Shown here: one piece after another, positions 15,387 to 22,903 of the stretch
How positions within the stretch are numbered: position 1 is the first letter of the stretch
Layout of the letters: the number at the start of each line of letters is the position of its first letter
The notes under the pieces: generated by a model
Databases searched by the model: none
The model's input: only the letters and a program-made list of their open reading frames with translations
Told to the model about the DNA's origin: nothing
Made by a program: the position numbers and the translations under genes
Source: an uncultured Clostridia bacterium
GTDB lineage: Bacteria > Bacillota > Clostridia > TANB77 > CAG-508
NCBI GenBank assembly: GCA_934155265.1
Contig: CAKPGU010000021.1
Coordinates: forward strand, 1 to 22,903
Direction of reading: 5' to 3'
Length of the DNA: 22,903 nucleotides

Positions 15387-16064
15387 TTAGGTCTTATTTA
15401 TAATAACTTTATAGCCTGCACCTCGTACAGTAACAATTTCAAATTCATCTAGATCACTCAATTTTTCTCGTAACCTTTTAATATGAACATCAACCGTTCT
15501 GTATTCAGATTCACTTTCAAGTCCCCAAATTTCTTCTATTAATTCTTGCCTACTAAATATAGTATTTGGAGTACTTATAAGTTTATATAATAGGTAAAAT
15601 TCTTTTTGTGCAAGATTATATACTTTACCATGTTTTGTTACACTTAATTGATCATAGTCAATTACCAAATCAGCTATCACAATTCTTCTTTTATTGGCAC
15701 TTTTTACACGTTTTAATAAAACAGAAACTCTTAAAATCATTTCTTCCATATCTACTGGTTTTACCATATAATCATCTGCACCTAGAATGAAACCCTGTTT
15801 TTTGTCACTTATATCGCCTTTTGCAGTAATAAGCATTATTGGTATTTCATAATTGGATGTTCGCAATTCATTTAGTAATTCAAATCCATCCATTTCTGGC
15901 ATCATAACATCACTAATTACTAAATCTATATATTGTTTGTCAATTATATCTAATGCTTGTATTCCATTATTTGCTTCAAATACTGTATAATTATTTCTTT
16001 TTAAATAAGTGACCATAAGTTTTTTTAGATTTTTATCATCTTCTACTACTAAAACATTAAACAT
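15387..16064 (-). CDS. OmpR/PhoB-family response regulator
   Basis: The product has 225 residues. The receiver domain (1-120) has the acidic pocket Glu8-Asp9-Asp10, the phospho-accepting Asp52 in ISDVMMPEMDGFELL, Thr80 and Lys102 in VKPVD. The winged-helix domain (about 128-222) shows LAQKEFYLLYKLI, RTVDVHIKRLREKL and VTVRGAGYKV, which is the DNA-recognition part of this family. GAGGTGA lies five bases before the ATG. It is the first gene of the three-gene unit with the kinase and the DUF308 protein. The short upstream gap holds three direct repeats with an 11-base period over the -10 and -35 region, as expected for an OmpR-type protein controlling its own promoter. Confidence 0.94.
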   Translation of the reverse strand: MFNVLVVEDDKNLKKLMVTYLKRNNYTVFEANNGIQALDIIDKQYIDLVISDVMMPEMDGFELLNELRTSNYEIPIMLITAKGDISDKKQGFILGADDYMVKPVDMEEMILRVSVLLKRVKSANKRRIVIADLVIDYDQLSVTKHGKVYNLAQKEFYLLYKLISTPNTIFSRQELIEEIWGLESESEYRTVDVHIKRLREKLSDLDEFEIVTVRGAGYKVIINKT

Positions 16065-16088
16065 ATTTTCACCTCTTTGAACAGATAT

Positions 16089-16120
16089 ATTATATAAAAT
16101 AAATATGAATTCTATGTGAA
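16089..16120 (-). promoter_or_regulatory. promoter with OmpR/PhoB-type direct repeats
   Basis: On the minus strand TTCACAT (16114-16120), TTCATAT (16103-16109) and TTTATAT (16092-16098) start exactly 11 bases apart. TATAAT (16089-16094) overlaps the last. There is no recognisable -35 box at the right distance, which fits a promoter that needs its activator. Confidence 0.55.
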
Positions 16121-17038
16121 CTATTTGCTTATATATTCTTCATATCCATATTGTGAAGAAGTACCTTCAAGTTCTTTAATAGTTAATCCTATTTTTAACT
16201 TTTCTTTATCAATATTTATAATTTTAGCATTTACCATTTGTCCTAATTGAAGTTCATCTTCTGGTTTTACTACTCTTCTTAATCCAGTTATCTCTGAATT
16301 ATGTACTAGCCCCTCTAAACCTTTTTCTAATTCTACAAATGCTCCAAATGGTGCAAATTTTACTACTTTGCAAGTAACTATATCATTTACATTATATTTA
16401 TTGGCTAATGCAAACCAAGGATTTTCTCCTTTTAATGGATATTCTAAGCTTATTCTTTTTTCATCTTTGTTGAAGTCTTTTATTTTAACTTCTATCACAT
16501 CACCAATTTTAAATTTATCTTCAAGTTTTTCATTTTTATCCCACACTAATTCTGATTTATGTGCTAATCCTGTTACTAACCCTAAATCTACAAATACACC
16601 ATAATCAGCAATTTTAGTAATTGTTCCTGTATACGTTTTTCCTATTTGTATGTTATTCCAAAACTCTTCAAGATTTTTTGCTCTTTCTATTTTTTGTTTC
16701 TTTATTTCTTCCGCATGTTGGATTTTTAATTCTTTTTCTCTTCTTGCATCTTCTTCTTTTTTATATTTTTTGTAAGATAAAAGAACATTTCCTAACCCAT
16801 CATTCCATTTTAATACATCTGCTGTTATTTTGTCTCCTGGTTTGAATTCGTCTTTTGGATTTTTATTTTCATCATCTGAATATTCTGCTTTTGGTATAAT
16901 TCCATCTGCTTTGTATTTAAAATCTACAAATATTTCTCCTTTTCTTGATATTTGAATTACTGTTCCTGTTATTCTTTTGTCAAATCTTTTTTCATTTAAT
17001 GATTCATTATATAATTTTTCAAAGCTTTCTTCTTCCAT
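16121..17038 (-). CDS. S1 RNA-binding domain protein (three S1 domains, RpsA-like)
   Basis: The product has 305 residues with three S1 (OB-fold) domains: about 21-90 (GTVIQISRKGEIFVDF), 133-200 (GTITKIADYGVFVDLG, then TGLAHKSEL) and 218-287 (CKVVKFAPFGAFVELEKG, then GLVHNSEI). A charged helical linker (92-128) separates the first two. The second and third domains are canonical; the first is more divergent. It is shorter than typical four- to six-domain S1 proteins, and is not fused to IspH as in many Clostridia. It is likely a ribosomal-protein-S1-like RNA binder acting in translation or RNA turnover. GAAAGGATG lies upstream of the ATG, and a promoter at 17073-17101 drives it. Confidence 0.88.
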   Translation of the reverse strand: MEEESFEKLYNESLNEKRFDKRITGTVIQISRKGEIFVDFKYKADGIIPKAEYSDDENKNPKDEFKPGDKITADVLKWNDGLGNVLLSYKKYKKEEDARREKELKIQHAEEIKKQKIERAKNLEEFWNNIQIGKTYTGTITKIADYGVFVDLGLVTGLAHKSELVWDKNEKLEDKFKIGDVIEVKIKDFNKDEKRISLEYPLKGENPWFALANKYNVNDIVTCKVVKFAPFGAFVELEKGLEGLVHNSEITGLRRVVKPEDELQLGQMVNAKIINIDKEKLKIGLTIKELEGTSSQYGYEEYISK

Positions 17039-17072
17039 GTTATATACATCCTTTCTTTTTATTTATACGAGT

Positions 17073-17101
17073 ATAATAACATAAATGATTTTTTTTAGCA
17101 A
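17073..17101 (-). promoter_or_regulatory. promoter of the S1-domain gene
   Basis: TTGCTA (17096-17101) and TATTAT (17073-17078) have a 17-base spacer on the minus strand, just after the terminator of the upstream gene. Confidence 0.55.
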
Positions 17102-17108
17102 GTAATAA

Positions 17109-17147
17109 TAAAAAAGACAGACATGGTTTTATCCACATCTGCCTTTG
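17109..17147 (-). terminator. terminator of the gene at 17181-17558
   Basis: On the minus strand GGCAGATGTGG and CCATGTCTGTC pair over 11 positions, three of them G-U, around a six-base loop, followed by seven U. The G-U pairs show that it works in minus-strand RNA. Confidence 0.85.
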
Positions 17148-17180
17148 AAACTAATACATTATTACATATTACAATGAAAA

Positions 17181-17558
17181 TCAATCCATCTTTTCTTTAG
17201 AGTCTCTATATCTCTTCCAAAGCAATTCAATGTTAGGCTTGCTATAATACTCATCAATCAATATTTCATACTCAATATTCTCCTTATTGAATTTTCTAAC
17301 AAGTGACATAAAATTTAGGGCTATAATGTAATCTTCGTAGGAATCAAATCCAACAATAATATCTTCACCTGGTTTAGGATTTAATTTATATTTATCGTCA
17401 ACTTTTACTATAATAAGATTTTCAAATCCATTTACCTTAGTAATGGAATAAAACTTTCCAAATTCAGGTTTTGTATCAGTATAACCCGGATATACTAAAT
17501 AATTCTTGGACCGTTGTTCCTCCAATTCTTTTATCTGTAATTTCTGTTCTGCTTTCAT
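17181..17558 (-). CDS. hypothetical protein, short paralogue of the C-terminal domain of the upstream neighbour
   Basis: The product has 125 residues, soluble, without a signal peptide. After a short helix (1-17), residues about 18-112 align along their whole length with residues 224-318 of the neighbouring 321-residue protein. Shared anchors are YLV.PGY (21-27), P.(F/Y)G.FYS.TKV(N/D)G (31-45), a (V/I)(V/A)GFDS(Y/F).(E/D)Y segment (68-76), and E(Y)..L(I/V) near 96. I recognise no named domain and no catalytic motif. GGAGGT lies five bases before the ATG. It is 93 bases downstream of its paralogue with no strong terminator between, so they may share a transcript. The gap also holds a TTGACTA/TAGTCAA palindrome. 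Confidence 0.75.
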   Translation of the reverse strand: MKAEQKLQIKELEEQRSKNYLVYPGYTDTKPEFGKFYSITKVNGFENLIIVKVDDKYKLNPKPGEDIIVGFDSYEDYIIALNFMSLVRKFNKENIEYEILIDEYYSKPNIELLWKRYRDSKEKMD

Positions 17559-17576
17559 GTCTTGACCTCCATCATC

Positions 17577-17595
17577 TTGACTATAATCTAGTCAA
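17577..17595. promoter_or_regulatory. perfect palindrome between the paralogous genes
   Basis: TTGACTA and TAGTCAA flank five bases. It sits just upstream of the ribosome site of the shorter gene. A second, 7-base-arm hairpin (AACTTTC-TATA-GAAGGTT on the minus strand, one G-U) lies at 17624-17641, right after the stop of the longer gene, without a U-run. These may be an operator and an RNA-processing or weak termination element. Confidence 0.4.
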
Positions 17596-17651
17596 TTACT
17601 ACATAATATGTCTACATTAATATAACCTTCTATAGAAAGTTAATGAAGACT

Positions 17652-18617
17652 TTAACCTACATGTTTTTTCAGAAGTTTTTTCAAACGTTCATCTTTAACT
17701 AGTACGGAATATTCAACATCTTTACAAGCATATTCTGCACAAAGCATAACAAATCTAAGTGCATCACTATATTCTTTGAAAGAGTCGAAACCAGCTACAA
17801 GCATATCTTTTAGTTCAGGTTCAATAGCGAATTTCACATCAGCCTCAATTACAGAAAGATTTCTATATCCATCTACTTTAGTTGTTGAATAAAAAGTACC
17901 ATATTCTGGTTGTACTCCTTTATAACCAGGAGCCACTAAATAAATATTTTTATTCTTTAATTCTGTAATTTGATTTTCAATACTTTCCTTCCTTACTTTC
18001 AGCTCGTTAATGTCCTTAACTCGTTGTTCAACAAGTTTTTCAGCTTCCTCTTTTTGATTCTGAGCAGTTTCAAGGTTTTTACTTGCCTCTTCGAATGCCT
18101 TTTGCTTATCATTCAATTCTTCCACTGCACTTGATAATACTAGCTTATCTGTAGCAAGTTCTTCTTCTTTTTTAGAAACTTCTTCTTCAATTGCTGCAAC
18201 TTCTTTTTCAAGAATTTCCATTTCTGACTCTGATGCAGATTCTTGACTTTTTAGATCTTCTAAAGACCGTCTCTTCTCTCTCATTGAAAATAATCTGTCT
18301 TTTTCAGATTGCTGTTGTCTGTAATTCAACATTGCCTTCACTTCACCTTTTCTAGACATTTCTTCTTCCTCCTGTTTTACAACTGTTTTTGTTGTTTTAT
18401 TTTTCTTTGCTTTTTGCCTATGCTTGATATTTTTCTCACTCGCACTCATTGCACTTGAAAACAATTTTGGATCTAACCCCATTTGTATTCGCTTAATAAA
18501 TGCCTCCTCTTCCATTTCATATTTTTCTGCCATCTCCGGAATAGTTTTTCCATATTTGGCAATTTGAGAGTAAATTTGCTTGTAATTCATTTTTTTACTA
18601 TTACTCCGTACTTCCAT
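17652..18617 (-). CDS. hypothetical protein: HTH-like N-terminus, coiled coil, shared C-terminal domain
   Basis: The product has 321 residues. Residues about 11-46 (NYKQIYSQIAKYGKTIPEMA, then EKYEMEEEAFIKRI) look like a helix-turn-helix of the kind that reads DNA or RNA. A basic, lysine-rich linker follows (62-82), then a long charged coiled coil (about 112-222). The C-terminal domain (224-318), with YLVAPGY and YGTFYSTTKVDG, is the one shared with the downstream gene. There is no signal peptide and no membrane segment. I do not recognise the family. A cytosolic oligomer with a DNA-binding head and a ligand- or partner-binding tail is possible. AAGGAGG lies seven bases before the ATG and a good promoter precedes it. 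GC content looks slightly higher than in neighbouring genes, a weak hint of transfer. Confidence 0.8.
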   Translation of the reverse strand: MEVRSNSKKMNYKQIYSQIAKYGKTIPEMAEKYEMEEEAFIKRIQMGLDPKLFSSAMSASEKNIKHRQKAKKNKTTKTVVKQEEEEMSRKGEVKAMLNYRQQQSEKDRLFSMREKRRSLEDLKSQESASESEMEILEKEVAAIEEEVSKKEEELATDKLVLSSAVEELNDKQKAFEEASKNLETAQNQKEEAEKLVEQRVKDINELKVRKESIENQITELKNKNIYLVAPGYKGVQPEYGTFYSTTKVDGYRNLSVIEADVKFAIEPELKDMLVAGFDSFKEYSDALRFVMLCAEYACKDVEYSVLVKDERLKKLLKKHVG

Positions 18618-18650
18618 GGAAAGTCCTCCTTAAAATATTTTAATATCACT

Positions 18651-18679
18651 ATTATACTACAAACTTCCATCAAATGCAA
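18651..18679 (-). promoter_or_regulatory. promoter of the coiled-coil protein gene
   Basis: TTGCAT (18674-18679) and TATAAT (18651-18656) are 17 bases apart on the minus strand. Confidence 0.7.
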
Positions 18680-18693
18680 TATTTATGTAAAAC

Positions 18694-18732
18694 AAAAAAC
18701 TTGTAATTATGTATAATAACTACAAGTTTTTT
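18694..18732 (-). terminator. terminator of the mscS-like gene
   Basis: AAAAAACTTGTA and TACAAGTTTTTT form a perfect 12-base-pair stem, followed on the minus strand by GTTTT. It sits 12 bases after the stop codon at 18745. Confidence 0.85.
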
Positions 18733-18744
18733 ACTTTCACAAAG

Positions 18745-19623
18745 TTATGCAGGGATATATAATTTGATATTTCCTTTTTTATATTCTTCTAATATTTTTA
18801 AATAAATCTCATCTTCTACAATTCTAGACTTTTTAGGATGAACAATATATCTAATATATAGTTCAACATGAGAATCCACTATTTCAGTATAAATAATAGG
18901 ATCTAAATAATTATAATAAATTCTATACTCTACAGTAACATCTGCAACTGCATCTTCCATTTTTTTAGGAATAGACTCTAAAATTTCATTACTATTAACA
19001 ATATCATATAAAACCTCTTTGGTTTTCTCAATATCTGCATCTAATGGAACTTTTACTGTAATTTCATCCCATATGTATTTAAATGCTTTTGTATAATTTT
19101 TTAATGGGTATAGAAATACAAATGAGTTTGGTATATGTATTATTCTACCAGTACTCTGTTCTGCATGTACTCTATCTCCTACTTCTAATACTTCAAATCC
19201 TAAAGATCTAATATTTACTACATCACCTTTGATTCCATTAATTTCAACTCTATCTTCTAATTCGAATATTTTCTTCATGTTAATATATATACCTGCAAAG
19301 AAATCAAATATTATTTCCTTAACAGCAATAGCAATCCCTGCTGATAAGAAACTGATTATTGTTACCATTCCAGATATTCTATGTCCCCATAACAATACAA
19401 CTAATATAATAGATATAATATTTAATGCTATTTTTATCATTCTGTTTCTAAAATACTTCTTTTTATTACTTACATCTGCTCTTGAATATAATGCTCTTAC
19501 TATAGCCTTTAAAATTCCAAATACTATAAATATTAAGGTTGTTAATATAAACAGTTCAACATATTCACTATAAAAACCAAATGTTTTACCTAAATATTGT
19601 GATATATCTTGTATTATATTCAT
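18745..19623 (-). CDS. MscS-family mechanosensitive channel
   Basis: The product has 292 residues, close to the E. coli MscS length. Three membrane segments are visible: about 24-46, 62-80 and 83-116. The third is the pore-lining helix, with ISFLSAGIAIAVKEIIFDFF (90-109) running into INMKKIF. The beta domain follows with LEDRVEINGIKGDVVNIRSL (121-140) and IHIPNSFV (161-168), which is characteristic of the family, and then the alpha/beta cytoplasmic domain (about 180-290). Such channels open on membrane stretch and release solutes during osmotic downshock. GAGGTGA lies five bases before the ATG. The gene has its own promoter, overlapping the end of the upstream ABC gene, and its own terminator. 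Confidence 0.93.
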   Translation of the reverse strand: MNIIQDISQYLGKTFGFYSEYVELFILTTLIFIVFGILKAIVRALYSRADVSNKKKYFRNRMIKIALNIISIILVVLLWGHRISGMVTIISFLSAGIAIAVKEIIFDFFAGIYINMKKIFELEDRVEINGIKGDVVNIRSLGFEVLEVGDRVHAEQSTGRIIHIPNSFVFLYPLKNYTKAFKYIWDEITVKVPLDADIEKTKEVLYDIVNSNEILESIPKKMEDAVADVTVEYRIYYNYLDPIIYTEIVDSHVELYIRYIVHPKKSRIVEDEIYLKILEEYKKGNIKLYIPA

Positions 19624-19644
19624 TCACATCACCTCTTATATATA

Positions 19645-19673
19645 ATTATAGCACAATGTTGAGTTTTATTCAA
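19645..19673 (-). promoter_or_regulatory. extended -10 promoter of the mscS-like gene
   Basis: TTGAAT (19668-19673) and TATAAT (19645-19650) are 17 bases apart on the minus strand, with TG one base before the -10 box (extended -10). The -35 box overlaps the stop codon of the upstream ABC gene. Confidence 0.75.
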
Positions 19674-21501
19674 CTTCATCGATGCAGTCTTGGAATTGGC
19701 TATTATATAATTTATAGTAAAATCCTTTTTCTCCTTTTTCAAGAAGTTGTTCATGTGTACCTTGTTCAACAATATCTCCATGGTCCATAACTAATATTAA
19801 ATCAGCATTTTTTATTGTTGACAATCTATGTGCAATTATAAAAGATGTTCTACCTTTCATTAAATTATCCATAGCTTTTTGAATTTCTATTTCAGTTCTT
19901 GTATCTATACTTGATGTTGCTTCATCTAGAATTAATATTTTAGGGTCTGCTAAAATTACTCTTGCAATTGTAAGTAATTGCTTTTGACCTGCTGAAACTC
20001 CACTTGTTTCGTCTCCTAATACTGAATTGTATCCATTAGGCAATGTCTTTATAAAGTGATGTACTCTAGCAGCTTTTGCAGCTTGAATAACTTCATCATC
20101 TGTTGCATCTTCTCTACTATATTTTATATTATCTTTTACTGTTCCATCAAATAGCCATGTATCTTGTAATACCATACCAAACATTTGACGAAGTTCTCCT
20201 CTTTTGAAATCCTTTATGTTATGCCCATCTAGCAATATAGCACCATCTGTTACATCATAAAATCTCATAAGAAGTTTTACCATTGTTGATTTTCCAGCTC
20301 CTGTTGGTCCTACAATTGCAATTTTCTGTCCTTCATGTACATCTGCATTAAAATCTTTTATTACAGTATTTTCTGGGTTATATCCAAATTTTACATGTTC
20401 AAATTTTACATTTCCTTTTAAACCTTCTGTTGTTGTTCCTTCTACATAAGTTTCAACTTCTTCATCTTCTTCTAAGAATTCAAATATTCTTTCAGTTGCA
20501 GCAACCATTGCTTGTAACATACTTGATACTTGTGCGATTTGATTTATAGGTTGTGTAAATTGTTTGTTATATTGTATAAAACTTTGTATATCTCCCACTG
20601 TAATGTTTCCATTAATTGCTAAATAACCTCCTGCAATTGCTACACCTACATATCCAATATTTGATATAAAATTCATTATTGGATGCATTAATCCTGACAA
20701 AAATTGTGATTTCCATGCTGAACTATATAATTCTGAATTTGCCTTTTCAAATTCTTTTTGTGCATCTTTTTCGCCATTAAATGCTTTTACAATTGTCAAT
20801 CCTGAAAATACTTCTTCAACTTGACCATTTACATGTCCTAAGTAATCTTGTTGCTTTTTAAAGTATTTTTGTGATTTTCCTACTATTATTTTTACAAGAA
20901 ATGCTCCTATTGGCATAACTATTAATGAAATTAATGTCATTTGCCAACTAATTGAAAGCATCATTATTAATATTCCAACTAATGTACATATTGATGTTAT
21001 TATTTGTGTAACACTTTGATTTAAGTTCATTCCTAATGTATCTATATCATTTGTTATTATTGATAATACTTCTCCATTTGTCTTTTTATCAAAATAGTTC
21101 ATTGGAAGTGAATTTATTTTGTGTGCTAAGTCTTTTCTTAATTTATATGTAAGATTTTGAGCAATTTGTGTCATTGCAAAACTTTGGATGAAAGAAAATA
21201 ATGCACTGACTACATATAGTCCTAATAGTGTTAGTAGGATTGTTCCAACTTTTCCAAAGTCTATTCCACCATTTCCTGATATTTTATTTACTAAACCATT
21301 AAATATTTCTGTTGTTGCATTTCCTAATATTTTAGGTCCTATTATAGAAAATATAGTACTTCCTACTGCAAATATAAATACTATTATTAATCCAATTTTA
21401 TATTTTGATAAATAATTATTTATTAATTTTTTTGTTGTTCCTTTAAAATCTTTGGCCTTTTCTGTTGTACGGCCTGGTCTTGGTCCCATTGGTCCTGGCA
21501 T
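19666..21501 (-). CDS. heterodimeric ABC exporter subunit with consensus catalytic ATPase site (BmrD/LmrD-like)
   Basis: The product has 611 residues: a Gly/Pro-rich start, a six-helix membrane domain (about 36-325) and an ATPase domain (365-600). Walker A is GPTGAGKST (398-406), the Q loop has Gln446, the signature is VSAGQ (502-506, degenerate against LSGGQ), Walker B ends in the catalytic Glu527 (ILILDE), and the switch His is His558 (IAHRLST). It therefore supplies the working Walker B and switch, but a poor signature. With the upstream subunit it should form one active and one degenerate ATP site, as in BmrCD, LmrCD or TM287/288. The likely role is export of drugs or hydrophobic compounds. 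Its ribosome site, GGAAGGAGG, lies inside the last codons of the upstream gene and the ATG follows the stop by one base, so translation is coupled. Confidence 0.94.
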   Translation of the reverse strand: MPGPMGPRPGRTTEKAKDFKGTTKKLINNYLSKYKIGLIIVFIFAVGSTIFSIIGPKILGNATTEIFNGLVNKISGNGGIDFGKVGTILLTLLGLYVVSALFSFIQSFAMTQIAQNLTYKLRKDLAHKINSLPMNYFDKKTNGEVLSIITNDIDTLGMNLNQSVTQIITSICTLVGILIMMLSISWQMTLISLIVMPIGAFLVKIIVGKSQKYFKKQQDYLGHVNGQVEEVFSGLTIVKAFNGEKDAQKEFEKANSELYSSAWKSQFLSGLMHPIMNFISNIGYVGVAIAGGYLAINGNITVGDIQSFIQYNKQFTQPINQIAQVSSMLQAMVAATERIFEFLEEDEEVETYVEGTTTEGLKGNVKFEHVKFGYNPENTVIKDFNADVHEGQKIAIVGPTGAGKSTMVKLLMRFYDVTDGAILLDGHNIKDFKRGELRQMFGMVLQDTWLFDGTVKDNIKYSREDATDDEVIQAAKAARVHHFIKTLPNGYNSVLGDETSGVSAGQKQLLTIARVILADPKILILDEATSSIDTRTEIEIQKAMDNLMKGRTSFIIAHRLSTIKNADLILVMDHGDIVEQGTHEQLLEKGEKGFYYKLYNSQFQDCIDEVE

Positions 21502-21502
21502 A

Positions 21503-22903
21503 TTATTTTCCTCCTTCCTTTTTATTTAATTCTTCTTCAGATAATTGTGATAATGCAATTTCTCTGTATGTTTCATTATTTTCAAGTAACTCTTCATGTG
21601 TTCCTTGTCCTACTATTTTTCCATCATCTAAAACGATTATTTTGTCTGCATTTAAAATTGTACTAATTCTTTGTGCTACAATTATATTTGTTTTATTATT
21701 TGTTCTTTGAGCTAATGCTTCTCTTAATGCTGCATCTGTTTTGAAGTCTAATGCAGAAAAACTGTCATCAAATACAAATATTTCTGGGTCTTTTGCAACT
21801 GCTCTTGCTATTGATAATCTTTGCTTTTGTCCTCCAGATACATTGCTTCCACCTTGCGCTATTTCTGATTTATATTTGTCATCTTTCCCATCGATAAATT
21901 CTGTTGCTTGTGCTATTTCTGCTGCTTCTATCATTTTTTCATCTGACATGCTCTCATCAGAATATTTTATATTACTTTCAATTGTTCCAGAGAATAATAC
22001 TCCTTTTTGTGGTACAAATCCAATAGCATCTCTTAATTCTTTTTGAGATAAGTCTTTTACATTTACACCATCAACTAAAAGTTCTCCTCCTGTTACATCA
22101 TAAAATCTCGGTATTAAATTTACTACAGTTGATTTTCCGCTTCCAGTACTTCCTATTATTGCAGTTGTTTTTCCCGGCTCTGCTGTGAAGTTAATATCTT
22201 CAAGTATTTCTGTGTCTGCATCAGGATATCTGAATGATACATTTTTAAATTCTACTAATCCTTTTTTACTTGGATCTAATTTCTTTGTTGTTTCTTTGTC
22301 TTTAATACTTGGTTCTGTTTCTAAAATTTCTGTAATTCTGTTAGCTGACACAGATGCTCTTGGAAGCATTATAGAAATCATAGATATCATTAAGAAACTC
22401 ATTACTATTTGCATTGCATATTGAATAAATGCTAACATATCTCCAACTTGCATTATACCTTGGTCTATATTGTGTCCACCAACCCATATAATTAAGATTG
22501 ATACACCATTCATTATAAGCATTAACATTGGCATCATCACTGACATTGTTCTGTTTACAAATATGTTTGCTTTTGTTAAATCTGTATTAGCATTATCAAA
22601 TCTTTTTTCTTCTCTCTCTTCTGTATTAAATGCTCTAATTACAGATTTACCTGTTAATATTTCTCTTGCTACACCATTTAATTTGTCTATCAAATCTTGT
22701 AGCTTCTTAAATTTTGGCATTGCAACTGCAAATAGTATTGCAACAACTACTAATATTGTAATTACTGCTACTCCTATTATCCATGCCATTGATGTATTAC
22801 TTTGATGTATTACTTTTATTACTCCTCCTATTCCTATTATTGGTGCATATACTACTGTTCTAAATAGCATTGCTAATAATTGTTGAATTTGTTGTACATC
22901 ATT
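21503..22903 (-). CDS. heterodimeric ABC exporter subunit with degenerate ATPase site (BmrC/LmrC-like), 5'-truncated by window
   Basis: The frame stays open to the window edge: before the internal Met at 22870 it reads NDVQQIQQLLA, so the real start and roughly 115-130 residues lie outside. The visible part holds the rest of the membrane domain and a full ATPase domain: Walker A GSTGSGKST, a GFVPQKG Q loop, a perfect VSGGQKQR signature, Walker B ending FVFDD with Asp in place of the catalytic Glu, and AQRIST with Gln in place of the switch His. Those two changes mark the degenerate half of heterodimeric type IV exporters. The complementary defects in the next gene show that the two act together. 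It is the first visible gene of the two-gene unit; the promoter is not in the window. Confidence 0.93.
   Translation of the reverse strand, partial: NDVQQIQQLLAMLFRTVVYAPIIGIGGVIKVIHQSNTSMAWIIGVAVITILVVVAILFAVAMPKFKKLQDLIDKLNGVAREILTGKSVIRAFNTEEREEKRFDNANTDLTKANIFVNRTMSVMMPMLMLIMNGVSILIIWVGGHNIDQGIMQVGDMLAFIQYAMQIVMSFLMISMISIMLPRASVSANRITEILETEPSIKDKETTKKLDPSKKGLVEFKNVSFRYPDADTEILEDINFTAEPGKTTAIIGSTGSGKSTVVNLIPRFYDVTGGELLVDGVNVKDLSQKELRDAIGFVPQKGVLFSGTIESNIKYSDESMSDEKMIEAAEIAQATEFIDGKDDKYKSEIAQGGSNVSGGQKQRLSIARAVAKDPEIFVFDDSFSALDFKTDAALREALAQRTNNKTNIIVAQRISTILNADKIIVLDDGKIVGQGTHEELLENNETYREIALSQLSEEELNKKEGGK

Noticed and set aside
1..22903. CRISPR array, tRNA or rRNA genes
   Set aside because: I saw no regularly spaced identical repeats, no cloverleaf with a CCA-type end and no rRNA-like sequence on either strand.

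Overview
The window is AT-rich DNA from a low-GC Gram-positive bacterium, most likely a member of the Clostridia. The support is: strong AGGAGG-type ribosome sites, sigma-A promoters of the TTGACA/TATAAT kind, hairpin-plus-U terminators, a PolC-type (Gram-positive) polymerase paralogue, a TcdA with a cysteine cluster, and a BmrCD-like heterodimeric ABC exporter. Apart from one gene (the MgtC-like protein) everything lies on the minus strand. Both the species and the GC value are by eye only.

Layout, left to right. 1-382: decayed end of a surface-protein gene (an isopeptide/SpaA-like domain fragment) between two minus-strand terminators. 383-757: small basic protein of unknown function. 854-4219: a large divergent PolC-like protein that lacks the inserted exonuclease, has a damaged PHP metal site, keeps the polymerase aspartates, and carries about 340 residues of unrelated sequence at its C-terminus. 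4436-5122: MgtC/SapB-like membrane protein, convergent with tcdA (5183-5938) across a shared bidirectional terminator. 6015-6787: a 32-residue acidic peptide translationally coupled to an M23 peptidase-SH3b protein without a signal peptide. 6879-11009: an RND/MMPL transporter of 1376 residues with about nine ~80-residue repeats in its second extracytoplasmic loop. 11129-13160: NUDIX, HAD and Sel1-repeat genes, probably one operon.

13161-13681 holds no protein gene but does hold two inverted repeats and a striking 187-base self-complementary element, either a structured RNA or a MITE-like insertion. 13682-16064 is a two-component operon (OmpR-type regulator, histidine kinase, DUF308/HdeD-like membrane protein) preceded by three direct repeats with an exact 11-base period, which suggests autoregulation. 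16121-17038 is a triple-S1 RNA-binding protein. 17181-18617 is a pair of paralogous proteins of unknown function sharing a C-terminal domain; the longer adds an HTH-like N-terminus and a coiled coil. 18745-19623 is an MscS channel. 19666-22903 is a heterodimeric ABC exporter, its upstream subunit cut by the window edge.

Much of the window concerns the envelope (mechanosensitive channel, RND and ABC exporters, MgtC, cell-wall hydrolase, two-component sensor). The most unusual items are the PolC-like fusion, the repeat-filled RND transporter, the self-complementary element at 13430-13616 and the paralogous coiled-coil pair.
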